Below are positions 1 to 10,277 of a stretch of DNA of 64,000 bases, in pieces. Location of the stretch: assembly GCA_020854105.1 (NCBI GenBank), contig JADZGB010000045.1, positions 1 to 64,000 on the forward strand. Direction: 5' to 3'. Under the pieces are notes generated by a model. That model ran no database searches. It was not told the origin of the DNA and saw nothing but the letters and a program-made list of their open reading frames with translations. The stretch is from Burkholderiales bacterium. Its GTDB lineage: Bacteria > Pseudomonadota > Gammaproteobacteria > Burkholderiales > SHXO01. The first letter of the stretch is position 1; every line of letters starts with the position of its first letter. The position numbers were made by a program, and so were the translations under genes.

Positions 1-146
1 ACCTTCGGCGTCTGCGCAAGCTGGAAGTACGCCTTCCACCCCGGCAGGTACGCTCGACACCGTTGCCCCACCTGCTCGAGGCTGCGCCCCGACGAGCGGC
101 GCGTCATCCAGCGGATGCGCTGCTTGTCGTTCGCTGTGACCAACTT
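1..146 (-). pseudogene. C-terminal fragment of a group II intron reverse transcriptase/maturase, truncated
   Basis: Reverse-strand translation LVTANDKQRIRWMTRRSSGRSLEQVGQRCRAYLPGWKAYFQLAQTPKV resembles the RGxSLEQV..LxxYLxGWxxYF..A.TP region of intron maturases. The N-terminal RT domain cannot be present because cytochrome c lies directly upstream; the fragment runs off the left edge. Confidence 0.5.
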
Positions 147-192
147 ACGGCGGGACTTGCACCCGCAGGAGTGCACCCATGCTGGGCGCATA

Positions 193-217
193 CAAAAAAG
201 CCGGCGCAGGGCCGGCT
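193..217 (-). terminator. Rho-independent terminator of the cytochrome c gene
   Basis: Minus strand AGCCGGC-CCTGC-GCCGGCT followed by TTTTTT, just 3' of the cytochrome c stop. Confidence 0.85.
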
Positions 218-241
218 GTTTCTTCGATCGCGGGGCGATCC

Positions 242-571
242 TTACATGGAGAGAATCCACTCCACCATGGTCTTGATGTCGCCCTCGGGCACGTTGTTGG
301 GCGGCATCGGAATGCTGCCCCACACGCCGCCGCCGCCGCCCTTGACCTTGCCGGCCAGCTTTGGAGCTGCGCCGGCATCGCTCTTGTACTTCTTGGCGAC
401 CTCCTTGAAGGCCGGACCGACCAGCTTCTTGTCCTCGGCGTGACAGGCCATGCAGTTGTACTTGGTGGCCAACTGCTTGGCCTTGGCCGCATCAACCGCC
501 GCACCGGCATTCGCGCCAGCCAGCACCCCTGCAGCCGCGACAGCGGCAATCAGGAATTTCTTCATGTCCAC
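242..571 (-). CDS. Class I c-type cytochrome (c551/c552-like)
   Basis: Signal peptide, CMACH heme motif, distal PMPPNNV methionine region. Confidence 0.9.
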   Translation of the reverse strand: MDMKKFLIAAVAAAGVLAGANAGAAVDAAKAKQLATKYNCMACHAEDKKLVGPAFKEVAKKYKSDAGAAPKLAGKVKGGGGGVWGSIPMPPNNVPEGDIKTMVEWILSM

Positions 572-612
572 AACCCCTTCTCGTTAGTGATTGAGCGTAA
601 AGCTTCGAAAGT

Positions 613-2685
613 TTAAGCCATTTCTGCCCCGTTGGAACTAGCCGCCCAGGCAGGCTCCCTCAGCGACGCCAGCAGGCCGGACGCTTCCGACACGGACGTC
701 TTGCAGGTAACGCCGCGGCACACCCAGGCGTTGACACCGCCGCTCCAGGGTTTGTCCAGGGTCGCGGGCAACCCTGCCATCCCGGGCGGGATCGACAGCA
801 CCAGCCTGCCGGGGTCCGGAGCGGCGGCCAGCGCGCGTTCCCATTCGCGCATCCCGTCAGCGTCACCGCGCAGGATCACCAGCGTCGGCGGCTGGATCTG
901 CTCCTGCAGCGCGAGGAGCAACGAGCAGAAGGCACTGGGATGCGCGGCGAGCTGTCCCTGGAAAGCCAGCAGGGACCGTTCCGCGGCCTGCAGAAAGCGC
1001 GTCTCGCCGGTTACGTGCCCCAGGCGCTGCAACGACATCGTCGCCACCCCGTTGCCGGACGGGGTGGCATTGTCGTACGCGCTCTTGGGCCTCGACATGA
1101 GGCGCTCGTGATCGTGGCTGGTGAAGAAGAACCCGCCCGCCTCCTTGTCCTCGAACCGGTCGATGAGGACGTCGGCGAGCTCGACGGCGAAGCGCAGGCG
1201 GTCCGGGTGGAACTCCGCCTGCAGCATCTCCAGAAGGGCGGCAAGCAGGAACGCGTGGTCGTCCAGATACGCGTTCAGATGCGCCCGGCCGTCCTTGAAC
1301 GTGGCAAGCAGCCTGCCGTCGCGCCACATGGCGCGCTCCACGAATGCCAGCGCCCGCCGCGCCGAATCGAGCCAGTCCTCGCGCCCGAATATCCGCGCAG
1401 CGCAGGCCATGCCGTCGATGGCGAGCGCGTTCCAGGCGGTCAGGATCTTCTCGTCGCGACCCGGCCGCACGCGGCGTTCCCGCCACGCGAACAGCGTCGC
1501 GTGCGCACGCTCCAGCATACGCGCCGCCGCTGTGGAGTCCAGGCCCAGTTCACGCGCGACGTCGTCCGTCTCGCGCTCGATGCGCAGGTGCCAGTGCCTG
1601 CCCTCGAAGTTCGGCGGGCCATCCAGCCCGTGGACGCGTGCGACCAGTTCGTACGCGGCCGGCTCGAGCGCCGCGTGGACCTCTTCGCGCACCCACACGT
1701 AGAACTTGCCCTCCTCGTGCTCGGAGTCCGCGTCCAGGCTGGAGTAGTAGCCGCCCTCGGGCGACTGCATCTCCCGCATCAGCCAGGCAGCCGCCTGCTC
1801 GCACACGTGCACGAAGCGGGGTTCCCCGGCGGCCTGCCACGCCTGGGCGTACAGGCGCAGCAGCGGCCCGTTGTCGTAGAGCATCTTCTCGAAGTGGGGG
1901 ATGGTCCATGTCGCGTCCACGCTGTAGCGTGCGAATCCCCCGCCCAGCTGGTCGTGGATGCCACCGCGCGCCATCTGGCGCAGCGTGAGGAGCGCGAGCT
2001 GCCCCAGTTCGCCGTCCCGGCCGGCAAGCCCCTGACGCAGGCAGAACTCGAGTTCCGCAGCATGCGGAAACTTCGGCGCGGCGCCCAGGCCCCCGTGCTC
2101 GCGGTCGAACAGCTGCTTCAACTCGACGATGGCGCGGCGGATGGCCGCCTCCTGCGGCTCGCTCCCGGGCGCCGGTGCGGCCTGCGCGCGCTGCAGTGCA
2201 GCCTGCAGCTGGTCGTTCTGGACGTCGATCGCCGCGCGCTGGCCTCGGTACACGCGCTCGACATGGACGCACAGGTCGCCAAACCCCGGCAGGTTGTAGC
2301 GGGCGCTCCTGGGAAAGTAGGTGCCGCCGAAGAAGGGACGCTGGTCGGGTGTCAGGAACATGGTGAGCGGCCAGCCGCCGCCCCGCCCCGTGAGCGCCTG
2401 GTGCGCCGCCTGGTAGATCTGGTCGATGTCCGGGCGCTCCTCGCGATCGACCTTGATGTTCACGAACAGGCGGTTCATCACGGCGGCGACATCTGGATCC
2501 TCGAAGGACTCGTGCGCCATCACGTGGCACCAGTGACAGGCCGAGTAGCCGATCGACAGCAGAATCGGCCGGTCCTCGTCGCGCGCGCGACGCAGCGCCT
2601 CCTCGCCCCACGGATACCAGTCGACCGGATTGTCCGCGTGCTGCTGCAGGTAGGGGCTGGTTTCGTTCGCGAGGCGGTTGGGCAT
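613..2685 (-). CDS. Thioredoxin-domain DUF255 protein (YyaL/SPATA20 family)
   Basis: [51 protein letters not shown] signature. Confidence 0.92.
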   Translation of the reverse strand: MPNRLANETSPYLQQHADNPVDWYPWGEEALRRARDEDRPILLSIGYSACHWCHVMAHESFEDPDVAAVMNRLFVNIKVDREERPDIDQIYQAAHQALTGRGGGWPLTMFLTPDQRPFFGGTYFPRSARYNLPGFGDLCVHVERVYRGQRAAIDVQNDQLQAALQRAQAAPAPGSEPQEAAIRRAIVELKQLFDREHGGLGAAPKFPHAAELEFCLRQGLAGRDGELGQLALLTLRQMARGGIHDQLGGGFARYSVDATWTIPHFEKMLYDNGPLLRLYAQAWQAAGEPRFVHVCEQAAAWLMREMQSPEGGYYSSLDADSEHEEGKFYVWVREEVHAALEPAAYELVARVHGLDGPPNFEGRHWHLRIERETDDVARELGLDSTAAARMLERAHATLFAWRERRVRPGRDEKILTAWNALAIDGMACAARIFGREDWLDSARRALAFVERAMWRDGRLLATFKDGRAHLNAYLDDHAFLLAALLEMLQAEFHPDRLRFAVELADVLIDRFEDKEAGGFFFTSHDHERLMSRPKSAYDNATPSGNGVATMSLQRLGHVTGETRFLQAAERSLLAFQGQLAAHPSAFCSLLLALQEQIQPPTLVILRGDADGMREWERALAAAPDPGRLVLSIPPGMAGLPATLDKPWSGGVNAWVCRGVTCKTSVSEASGLLASLREPAWAASSNGAEMA

Positions 2686-2697
2686 ATTAAAGTCTTC

Positions 2698-2886
2698 GCC
2701 ACAGAGGGCACGGAGAAACGCGTTCGTGCACGCTGCGTCCGATAATCTTCACCACAGAGACGGAGACGACGCTGCGAGCGGAGCGACCCTGCACTGCGTA
2801 ACAGGCACGGGGCACGCTCGAGCTCTGAACCGGCCAAGGGCAGTTGGCCGGTCTATCGCGCGAAAACTCTCCGTGCCCTCTGTGGC
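2698..2886. repeat. 189-bp intergenic element with perfect 19-bp terminal inverted repeats
   Basis: GCCACAGAGGGCACGGAGA (2698-2716) and its exact reverse complement TCTCCGTGCCCTCTGTGGC (2868-2886). Confidence 0.85.
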
Positions 2887-2893
2887 AGAACAG

Positions 2894-4360
2894 TTACGAC
2901 AGTCCCAGGGACGACCACATCTCGTCCACGCGCCGCTTCACCGCCTCGTCCATCGCGATCGGCCGGCCCCACTCGCGCGTGGTCTCGCCCGGCCACTTGC
3001 CGGTGGCGTCGATGCCCATCTTCGAGCCCAGCCCCGACACCGGACTGGCGAAGTCCAGATAATCGATCGGCGTGTTCTCCACCAGCAGCGTGTCGCGTGC
3101 CGGGTCCACGCGGGTGGTGATCGCCCAGATCACCTCTTTCCAGTCGCGGATGTCGACATCGTCGTCGGTCACCACGATGAACTTGGTGTACATGAACTGG
3201 CGCAGGAACGACCAGATGCCGAACATCACGCGCCTGGCGTGCCCTGGATACTGCTTGCGCATGCTCACCACGGCGAGCCGGTAGCTGCAGCCCTCGGGGG
3301 GCAGGTAGAAGTCGACGATCTCGGGGAACTGCCTGGCGAGCAGCGGTACGAACACCTCGTTGAGCGCCACGCCGAGGATGGCGGGCTCGTCCGGCGGCTT
3401 GCCGGTGTAGGTGCTGTGGTAGATCGGATTGCGCCGCATCGTGATGCGCCCGATCGTGAAGACGGGGAACCGGTCCTGTTCGTTGTAGTAGCCGGTGTGA
3501 TCGCCGAACGGCCCTTCCAGGGCGACCTCGTCCGGCGCGATGGACCCTTCCAGCACGATCTCCGCGCTCGCCGGCACCTGAAGATCGTTGCCGATGCACT
3601 TCACCAGTTCGGTACGTGCACCGCGCAGCAGGCCGGCGAACTGGTACTCCGACAGTGTGTCGGGCACAGGCGTGACCGCTCCGAGGATGGTCGCCGGGTC
3701 GGCTCCCAGCGCCACCGCCGCCGGAAACGGCTCGCCCGGGTGCGCGGCGCAGTGATCGCGGAAATCCAGCGCACCACCACGGTGCGCGAGCCAGCGCATG
3801 ATGACCTTGTTGCGGCCGATCACCTGCTGGCGGTAGATGCCGAGGTTCTGGCGTTTCTTGAGCGGCCCACGCGTGACGGTGAGCCCCCAGGTGATCAGCG
3901 GCGCTGCGTCCCCCGGCCAGCAGGTCTGGATCGGCAGGCGCGACAGATCCACGTCGGCACCGTCCCATACGATCTCCTGGCACGACGCCGAGCCGCGTTC
4001 CTTCGGCGCCATGTCCAGCACCTTCCGCAGCACCGGCAGCTTGTCCCAGGCGTCCTTCATGCCCTTGGGCGGCTCCGGCTCCTTCAGGTACGCCAGCAGC
4101 TTGCCGACCTCGCGCAGCGCCTCGGCCGATTCCTCGCCCATCCCCAGTGCGACGCGCCGCGGCGTGCCGAACAGGTTGCCCAGGACCGGGATCGAGTGGC
4201 CGGCCGGCCGCTCGAACAGCAGCGCAGGGCCGCCGGCCTTGAGCACGCGGTCGCAGATCTCGGTCATTTCCAGGCGCGGCGAGACCTCGGTGCGAATGCG
4301 CTTCAACTCGCCCAGCGCTTCCAGTTGCGCGACGAAGTCGCGCAGGTCGGCATAGCGCAT
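2894..4360 (-). CDS. ubiD: 4-hydroxy-3-polyprenylbenzoate decarboxylase
   Basis: Full-length UbiD-family sequence ([22 protein letters not shown]..., [20 protein letters not shown]). Confidence 0.93.
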   Translation of the reverse strand: MRYADLRDFVAQLEALGELKRIRTEVSPRLEMTEICDRVLKAGGPALLFERPAGHSIPVLGNLFGTPRRVALGMGEESAEALREVGKLLAYLKEPEPPKGMKDAWDKLPVLRKVLDMAPKERGSASCQEIVWDGADVDLSRLPIQTCWPGDAAPLITWGLTVTRGPLKKRQNLGIYRQQVIGRNKVIMRWLAHRGGALDFRDHCAAHPGEPFPAAVALGADPATILGAVTPVPDTLSEYQFAGLLRGARTELVKCIGNDLQVPASAEIVLEGSIAPDEVALEGPFGDHTGYYNEQDRFPVFTIGRITMRRNPIYHSTYTGKPPDEPAILGVALNEVFVPLLARQFPEIVDFYLPPEGCSYRLAVVSMRKQYPGHARRVMFGIWSFLRQFMYTKFIVVTDDDVDIRDWKEVIWAITTRVDPARDTLLVENTPIDYLDFASPVSGLGSKMGIDATGKWPGETTREWGRPIAMDEAVKRRVDEMWSSLGLS

Positions 4361-4361
4361 G

Positions 4362-5150
4362 TCAGATCAGCGGATTCGCCCCGCCGTCCATCGGGATCAG
4401 CGCACCGGTGACGTAGCTCGCGCGATCCGAGGCGAGGAACAGCGTGAGCTCGGCGACGTCCTCGGGCGCGGCGTAGCGGCGCAGGGGCACCTTGGCCTCC
4501 CCCTGTGCGAGCACCTCCTGCTCGCTGGTGCCTCGCATCCTCGCCTCCAGCCGCAGCGCCTCCTGTACCCGTCCCGTCATGGTCGCTGCAGGATTGATCG
4601 CGTTCACGCGCACGCCCTTCGACCCGTAGACATTGGCCAGCCCGACGGTGGCCAGCATCAGGGCCGAGTTCGCCGCCCCGCCGGGCAGGTGGTAGGGCGT
4701 GGCCACCTTGCCGCCCATGCCGATGATGTTCACCACCACACCGCCGCCCTTCGCCGCCATGCGCGGCAATACTGCATCCATGGCGTGGATGTAGGTGAAG
4801 TACTTGGCGTCCATCGCGTCGTGCCACGCGAGCGCGTTCAGATCCTCTGGCAGGTAGCGCTTTGCCGCACCGGCGGAGTTGACCAGCACGTCGACGCTTC
4901 CCCACCGCGCGTCGACGTTCGCAGCCACTGCCTGCGCAGACGCCGCATCCGTCAGGTCAGCGGGAAGGGCGATCAATTGCGCGTCGGAGGCACCGCCGAG
5001 TTGCTGCATGGCGTCGTCCAGATTGGCCTGCGTGCGCGACACCAGGGCGACACGTGCGCCCTCCGCCAGGAACGCACGCGCGCACGCGAGCCCGATGCCC
5101 TTGCTGCCGCCGGTGATGAGAACGGTCTTGCCGGTGAGTCCGAGGTCCAT
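4362..5150 (-). CDS. SDR-family oxidoreductase
   Basis: [12 protein letters not shown] Rossmann motif, NSAG, C-terminal [12 protein letters not shown]. Confidence 0.88.
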   Translation of the reverse strand: MDLGLTGKTVLITGGSKGIGLACARAFLAEGARVALVSRTQANLDDAMQQLGGASDAQLIALPADLTDAASAQAVAANVDARWGSVDVLVNSAGAAKRYLPEDLNALAWHDAMDAKYFTYIHAMDAVLPRMAAKGGGVVVNIIGMGGKVATPYHLPGGAANSALMLATVGLANVYGSKGVRVNAINPAATMTGRVQEALRLEARMRGTSEQEVLAQGEAKVPLRRYAAPEDVAELTLFLASDRASYVTGALIPMDGGANPLI

Positions 5151-5197
5151 GTGCCGAGTCCTGTCGTCGTGATGCCTTCGACTATAGGCAGAGACGC

Positions 5198-6073
5198 TCA
5201 GGCCGGCAACTGCAGCGCGACGGCGAGGCCAACGAAGACCGCGGCACCCACCCGGCTATTGCCCAGGAAGGCGCGGAAGCAGGCAGCCGGCTCGCGATGG
5301 CGGATTAGAACGTACTGGTGACCGACGAAGCCCGCCGCCATGAGCAGGCCGGCATGGAACGGCCATGCCAGGCCGCGCGCGAGGCCGATCCACAGCAGGA
5401 TCGCGAGAAATGCCGCGTGGCAGAGCATGACGGCGGCGACGTCCAGGCGGCCGAACAGGATGGCCGAGGTCCGGATGCCGATCTTGCGGTCGTCCTCGCG
5501 GTCGACCATGGCGTATTCGGTGTCGTAGGCGATGGTCCAGAGAACATTGGCCAGGAGCAGGAGCCAGGCTTCCGCCGGCACCCGGCCGAGCACCGCCGCG
5601 TAGCCCATGGGAATGCCGAAGCCGAACGCGATGCCCAGATACGCCTGGGGCATGGCGAAGAAGCGCTTGGTGAAGGGATAGCTGACCGCCAGGAACAGTG
5701 CGGGAAAGGACAAGGCAATGGTCAGCGTGTCGAGCGTGAGCACCAGCGCGAAGGCCAGCAGCGACAGCAGCACGGCAAGGCCGAGCGCCTCCCGCGAGCG
5801 GATCCGGCGCGCGGCGAGCGGGCGCTCTCGCGTGCGCGCGACATGCGGATCGACGTCGCGATCGGCGAAGTCGTTCACCGCGCAGCCGGCGGAGCGCATC
5901 AGCAGCGTTCCGGCCATGAACACGGCGAGCACGTGGACACCTGGCACACCACCGGCGGCGAGCCACAGTGCCCACAGCGTAGGCCAGAGCAGCAACAGCG
6001 TGCCGATCGGCTTGTCGAGCCGGATCAGCCGCGCGTAGGCATGCAGTTTCTCGGCAACGATCGATCGGGTCAT
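5198..6073 (-). CDS. ubiA: 4-hydroxybenzoate polyprenyltransferase
   Basis: RLDKPIGTLLLLWPTLWALW and NDFADRDVD motifs; start placed at MTRSIVAEKLH inside the longer listed ORF. Confidence 0.93.
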   Translation of the reverse strand: MTRSIVAEKLHAYARLIRLDKPIGTLLLLWPTLWALWLAAGGVPGVHVLAVFMAGTLLMRSAGCAVNDFADRDVDPHVARTRERPLAARRIRSREALGLAVLLSLLAFALVLTLDTLTIALSFPALFLAVSYPFTKRFFAMPQAYLGIAFGFGIPMGYAAVLGRVPAEAWLLLLANVLWTIAYDTEYAMVDREDDRKIGIRTSAILFGRLDVAAVMLCHAAFLAILLWIGLARGLAWPFHAGLLMAAGFVGHQYVLIRHREPAACFRAFLGNSRVGAAVFVGLAVALQLPA

Positions 6074-6093
6074 CGCTGGGCACGCACGGCGGC

Positions 6094-6612
6094 TCAGGAG
6101 GCCGCGCGGACCTCGATGGCGGTGAGGATGCCCTGGATGATCTGCACCGGGGTCGGCGGACAGCCCGGGACGGCGACGTCGACCGGGATCACCTTGGACA
6201 CGCGCCCGGCGCTCGCGTAGCTCTCGCCGAAGATGCCGCCCGTGCAGCCGCAGTCGCCGATCGCCACGACCAGGCGCGGCGCGGGGGTGGCATCGTAGGT
6301 GCGGCGCAGCGCGGTTTCCATGTTGCGCGAGACCGGACCGGTGACCAGCAGCATGTCGGCGTGGCGCGGACTGGCCACGAAGCGGATGCCCAGGCCCTCG
6401 AGGTTGTAGACGGGATTGCTGGTGGCGTGGATCTCGAGCTCGCAGCCGTTGCACGAGCCGGCGTCGACATGGCGGATGCTCAGCGCGCCGGCAAAGCTGC
6501 GCAGGACCTCGGCCCGCAGCCGCGCGCTGAGCAGCCGATAGGCTTCGTCGGGGCGGGGCGGCGTCTCCGAGACGATGCCGGTGCGGGCGATCTGCCTGAG
6601 GATGCGGTACAT
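6094..6612 (-). CDS. NuoB/HyfI-like Fe-S small subunit of an Ehr-type complex
   Basis: CNGCELE...GDCGC...PGCPPTP cysteines retained; start at MYRILRQIARTG. Confidence 0.88.
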   Translation of the reverse strand: MYRILRQIARTGIVSETPPRPDEAYRLLSARLRAEVLRSFAGALSIRHVDAGSCNGCELEIHATSNPVYNLEGLGIRFVASPRHADMLLVTGPVSRNMETALRRTYDATPAPRLVVAIGDCGCTGGIFGESYASAGRVSKVIPVDVAVPGCPPTPVQIIQGILTAIEVRAAS

Positions 6613-6614
6613 GG

Positions 6615-8156
6615 CTACAAGTCCTGTCCGCTGTAGCTGAGGTTGAACGACTTGTTGATCAGCGGGAAGTCGGGAACGATGTTGCCGATGATCGCGTGCT
6701 CGAGCACCGGCCAGTTGCGCCAGGACGGATCGTGCGGATGCACCCGCCGCAGCGCACCGTTCGACCCCGTCTCGAGCGCGATCAGGATATCGCCACGCCA
6801 GCCCTCGACCCAGCCAATGCCCACGGCCCCCTCTTCGGGAGTGGGGTAGAGCGTCGCGATATTGCCCTCCGGCATCCCGTCCAGGATGCGGCCGCAGCAC
6901 TGCAGGCTCTCGATCACTTCGTCGAAACGCAGTGCGGTGCGGGCGGCAACGTCGCCACCCTCGTGCACCACCATGCGCGGCTGCAGGGCGTCGTAGGGCG
7001 CGCAGGGGAAACTGCTGCGCAGGTCCAGGGGCATGCCGCTGGCGCGCGCCGCCAGGCCGGTCATGCCGAGACGTTCGCCCAGTTCGCGTGTCACGCGGCC
7101 GGTCCCGACCAGGCGGTCCTGCAGCCCCGGGTGCTCATCGAAGATGACCCTGAGACGGGCGATCTCCCCGCGCACGCGCACGATGTCGTCACGCATGCGC
7201 ATCATCGCGTCGTCGGCGAGGTCGACCGCGGCGCCGCCAGGCAGCACTCGATCCATCAGGTAGCGGTGTCCGAACGCATACTGGTTGCTGCGCAGCCAGT
7301 CTTCCTTCAGGCGCGAGAACTGCGCCAAGGCAAATCCCAGACCGGCATCGTTGCCGATGTGGCCGAGATCCCCCAGGTGATTGGCGATGCGCTCGCGCTC
7401 GAGCCACAGCGCCCGCAGCCACAGCGCCCTCGGCGGGGGCGTGAGGCCGGCGGCCGCCTCGGCGGCCATCGAATAGGCCCAGGCGTAGGCGACGGTGGAA
7501 TCACCGCTCACGCGCCCGGCAAGCCTGTACCCGTCGTGCACGCCCAGCGTCTCGAAACGCTTCTCGATGCCCTTGTGCGCGTAGCCCAGCCGCTCCTCCA
7601 GCCGCAGCACACGCTCGCCCACGACGGAGAAGCGGAAGTGCCCCGGTTCGATGGCGCCGGCATGCACGGGGCCGACCGCGATCTCGTGTACGCCATCTCC
7701 CGCGACGCGCACGAATGCATAGTCGTCGGCCACCGGATCGAAGCGCCGTCCGGCGTCGAAGCCGCGGCGCAGCGGAAACTCGCTTACGGGCCATGCGCCG
7801 TGCCGCAGCCAGCGCCGCTTGTCGACCAGGTCGCCGCGCGCCCGGATGCCGACCAGGTCGAACACCGCGCGCTGCATGCGTGCGGCGGCGGGAAACAGGT
7901 CGCTCAGGTCCGGGTACTCCGGTTCCGGCCCCTTCACCGGCAGCGACAGCCACAGCAGCCTGCCGGCGAACACGAGCGCCAGGTGCACGCTGGGAGAACG
8001 CCCGGTGTCCGCCGCCCACAGCGCGATCAGCCGTCCGCCGTGCTCCCACACCTGGTGCGCACTCAGGCGCCAGGTGGCGGCATCGACTTCGGCCCGCCAG
8101 GCGATCACCGCACCCGGCACCGGTTCGAACTCCGGAACGAGGATGTCGATCTTCAT
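6615..8156 (-). CDS. NuoCD/HyfG-like large subunit lacking NiFe-binding cysteines
   Basis: EPGHFRFSVVGE..LGYAHKGIEKRFE is hydrogenase/NuoD-like. RVCGIC is replaced by RVSGDS and DPCYSC by NLSYSG. Confidence 0.88.
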   Translation of the reverse strand: MKIDILVPEFEPVPGAVIAWRAEVDAATWRLSAHQVWEHGGRLIALWAADTGRSPSVHLALVFAGRLLWLSLPVKGPEPEYPDLSDLFPAAARMQRAVFDLVGIRARGDLVDKRRWLRHGAWPVSEFPLRRGFDAGRRFDPVADDYAFVRVAGDGVHEIAVGPVHAGAIEPGHFRFSVVGERVLRLEERLGYAHKGIEKRFETLGVHDGYRLAGRVSGDSTVAYAWAYSMAAEAAAGLTPPPRALWLRALWLERERIANHLGDLGHIGNDAGLGFALAQFSRLKEDWLRSNQYAFGHRYLMDRVLPGGAAVDLADDAMMRMRDDIVRVRGEIARLRVIFDEHPGLQDRLVGTGRVTRELGERLGMTGLAARASGMPLDLRSSFPCAPYDALQPRMVVHEGGDVAARTALRFDEVIESLQCCGRILDGMPEGNIATLYPTPEEGAVGIGWVEGWRGDILIALETGSNGALRRVHPHDPSWRNWPVLEHAIIGNIVPDFPLINKSFNLSYSGQDL

Positions 8157-8163
8157 CGACTGA

Positions 8164-9615
8164 TCATCCCAGCATGGCGGCCGCCTGGCGGTACCAGGCA
8201 GCCAGATACGGCGGCATGTACAGGCCGAGCATCAGCACCAGAGCGAGATGCACGAACACCGGCAGCAGCGCGGGCGGGTGCGGCAGCCGCTTCGCCGTGG
8301 TGTCGCCGAACACCATCGCCTGCAGCCGGGAGAACACCGAAGCGAAGGCAACCCCCAGGCCGATCAGCAGGATCGGCGCGGCCCATGGATGATCGCGCAT
8401 CGCCGTGGTCAGGATCACGAACTCGCTGGCGAACACGCCGAAGGGCGGGATGCCGAGGATCGCGATGCCGCCCACCATCAGACCCCAGCCCACTGCGGGG
8501 CTGACGTGCACGAGCCCGCGGATCTCGTCCATGTTCTGCGTGCCTGTCTTCTGTGCGGCATGGCCCACCGCGAAGAAGATGGCGGACTTGGTCAGCGAAT
8601 GCGCCGTCATGTGCAGCAGGCCGCCGAAGGCGGCCACCGGCCCGCCCATGCCGAAGGCGAAGGCAGCGATGCCCATGTGCTCGATCGAGGAGTACGCAAA
8701 CAGGCGCTTCACGTCCTTCTGGCGGAACAGGAAGAACGCGGCCACCAGCACGGAAAGCAGGCCGAATCCCATCATCAGGTAGCCGGGCAGGGGACTGCCC
8801 AGCGCCGCATCCACCAACACCTTGTTGCGCACCACGGCGTAGAGCGCCACGTTCAGGAGCAGGCCGGAGAGCACCGCGGAGATCGGCGTGGGGCCTTCGG
8901 CATGCGCATCCGGCAGCCAGTTGTGCAGCGGCACCAGGCCGACCTTGGTGCCATAGCCCACGAGCAGGAACACGAACGCGATACCGAGCACGGTGGGCTC
9001 GAGCTGGTCCTTGACCTCGTGCAGATGCGTCCACAGCAGTGCGGAGCCCCCGGCGCCCAGGACGCGCTCGGCCGCGAGGTAGAGCAGGATGGTGCCGAAC
9101 AGCGCCTGCGCGATGCCCACGCCGCAGAGGATGAAGTACTTCCAGGCCGCCTCGATGCTCGCCGGGGTGCGGTACAGGCTCACCAGCAGCACGGTCGCGA
9201 GCGTAGCCGCCTCCATCGCCACCCACAGGATGCCGACGTTGTTGGTGAGCAGCGCCACCAGCATCGTGAACATGAACATCTGGTACATGCCGTGGTACAG
9301 GCGCAGGCGCATCCCGGTGAGGCGTCCAAGCTGCTGCTCCACCCGCATGTAGACGCGGCTGAACAGTGACGTGGTGAAGCCCACGAACGCCGTGAGCGTC
9401 ACCAGAAAGACGTTGAGCGCGTCCACGAAGAACAGCTCCGAGAGCAGGACCAGCGGTCCCTGCCCCACCACCCGCGCCGCCAGGGCGACGGCGGCCAGAA
9501 AGGTGACCAGGCTGAAGGCGGCGTTCGCCTCCGCGGCCCACGTACGCTCGCCGCGCAGGCCCAGCACGGCGGCGCCGGCGAGCGGCAGGCACAGGATGAG
9601 CAGCAGTTCCGTCAT
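8164..9615 (-). CDS. HyfF/NuoN-like proton-translocating membrane subunit
   Basis: Antiporter-type TM protein (VGYGTKVGLVPLHNWLPDAHAEGPTPISAVLSG); ATGA overlap with the upstream gene. Confidence 0.88.
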   Translation of the reverse strand: MTELLLILCLPLAGAAVLGLRGERTWAAEANAAFSLVTFLAAVALAARVVGQGPLVLLSELFFVDALNVFLVTLTAFVGFTTSLFSRVYMRVEQQLGRLTGMRLRLYHGMYQMFMFTMLVALLTNNVGILWVAMEAATLATVLLVSLYRTPASIEAAWKYFILCGVGIAQALFGTILLYLAAERVLGAGGSALLWTHLHEVKDQLEPTVLGIAFVFLLVGYGTKVGLVPLHNWLPDAHAEGPTPISAVLSGLLLNVALYAVVRNKVLVDAALGSPLPGYLMMGFGLLSVLVAAFFLFRQKDVKRLFAYSSIEHMGIAAFAFGMGGPVAAFGGLLHMTAHSLTKSAIFFAVGHAAQKTGTQNMDEIRGLVHVSPAVGWGLMVGGIAILGIPPFGVFASEFVILTTAMRDHPWAAPILLIGLGVAFASVFSRLQAMVFGDTTAKRLPHPPALLPVFVHLALVLMLGLYMPPYLAAWYRQAAAMLG

Positions 9616-10277
9616 TCCCGGCCCCCGAGCCGCTCGAGACTGCGGGTGTCGAGACTGTCGAAGGTCTCGCGGATCTGGAAGAAGAAGATGCCGAAGATGA
9701 AGGTGCCGACCAGCACGTCGAGCGCGATGCCCAGCTCCACCACCATCGGCATGCCGTAGGTGGCGCTGGTGGCCGCGAAGAACAGCGCATTCTCCATCGC
9801 CAGGAAGCCCACCACCTGCGCGACCGCCTTGCGGCGCGTGATCATCATCAGGAAGGCGATCAACATGCTCGCCATGGCAATGCCCAGCGTTCCTCGCGTG
9901 ATGGTACCGGCGAGCCGCGAGATCGGCAGCGCCACGTTGAACGACAGGATCACCAGGACCACGGCGACCAGCATGATGAACGGCAGGTTGCCCACCGACT
10001 CCGCATCCCGGCGCAGGCCGAGCCGATTCACCACCCGGATGAGGATCATCGGCAGCACGATCACCTTGAGCACGAGGTTGAGTGCGACCGAGAACCACAG
10101 GTGGCTCTGGACGAGGGTGACGGCGACCACCATCGTGTTGAGCGTGAGCACGGCGCCCTGCAGGGCGAACAGGTGGATGAGCCGCAGCAGACGCCGCTGC
10201 GCGAGCATGGCGAAGGCGATCAGCAGCATCAGCGCCGCGAGCAGGTCGATCACCTGGCCGACGAAGGGACTGCTCAC
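9612..10277 (-). CDS. HyfE/NuoK-like membrane subunit
   Basis: Hydrophobic, HyfE-like; GTG start at 10277 overlaps the hyfC-like stop (GTGA). Confidence 0.82.
   Translation of the reverse strand: MSSPFVGQVIDLLAALMLLIAFAMLAQRRLLRLIHLFALQGAVLTLNTMVVAVTLVQSHLWFSVALNLVLKVIVLPMILIRVVNRLGLRRDAESVGNLPFIMLVAVVLVILSFNVALPISRLAGTITRGTLGIAMASMLIAFLMMITRRKAVAQVVGFLAMENALFFAATSATYGMPMVVELGIALDVLVGTFIFGIFFFQIRETFDSLDTRSLERLGGRE

Noticed and set aside
940-4411. Long plus-strand ORFs (940..2745, 2678..4411) opposite DUF255 and ubiD
   Set aside because: High-GC antisense shadows of clearly recognised genes.
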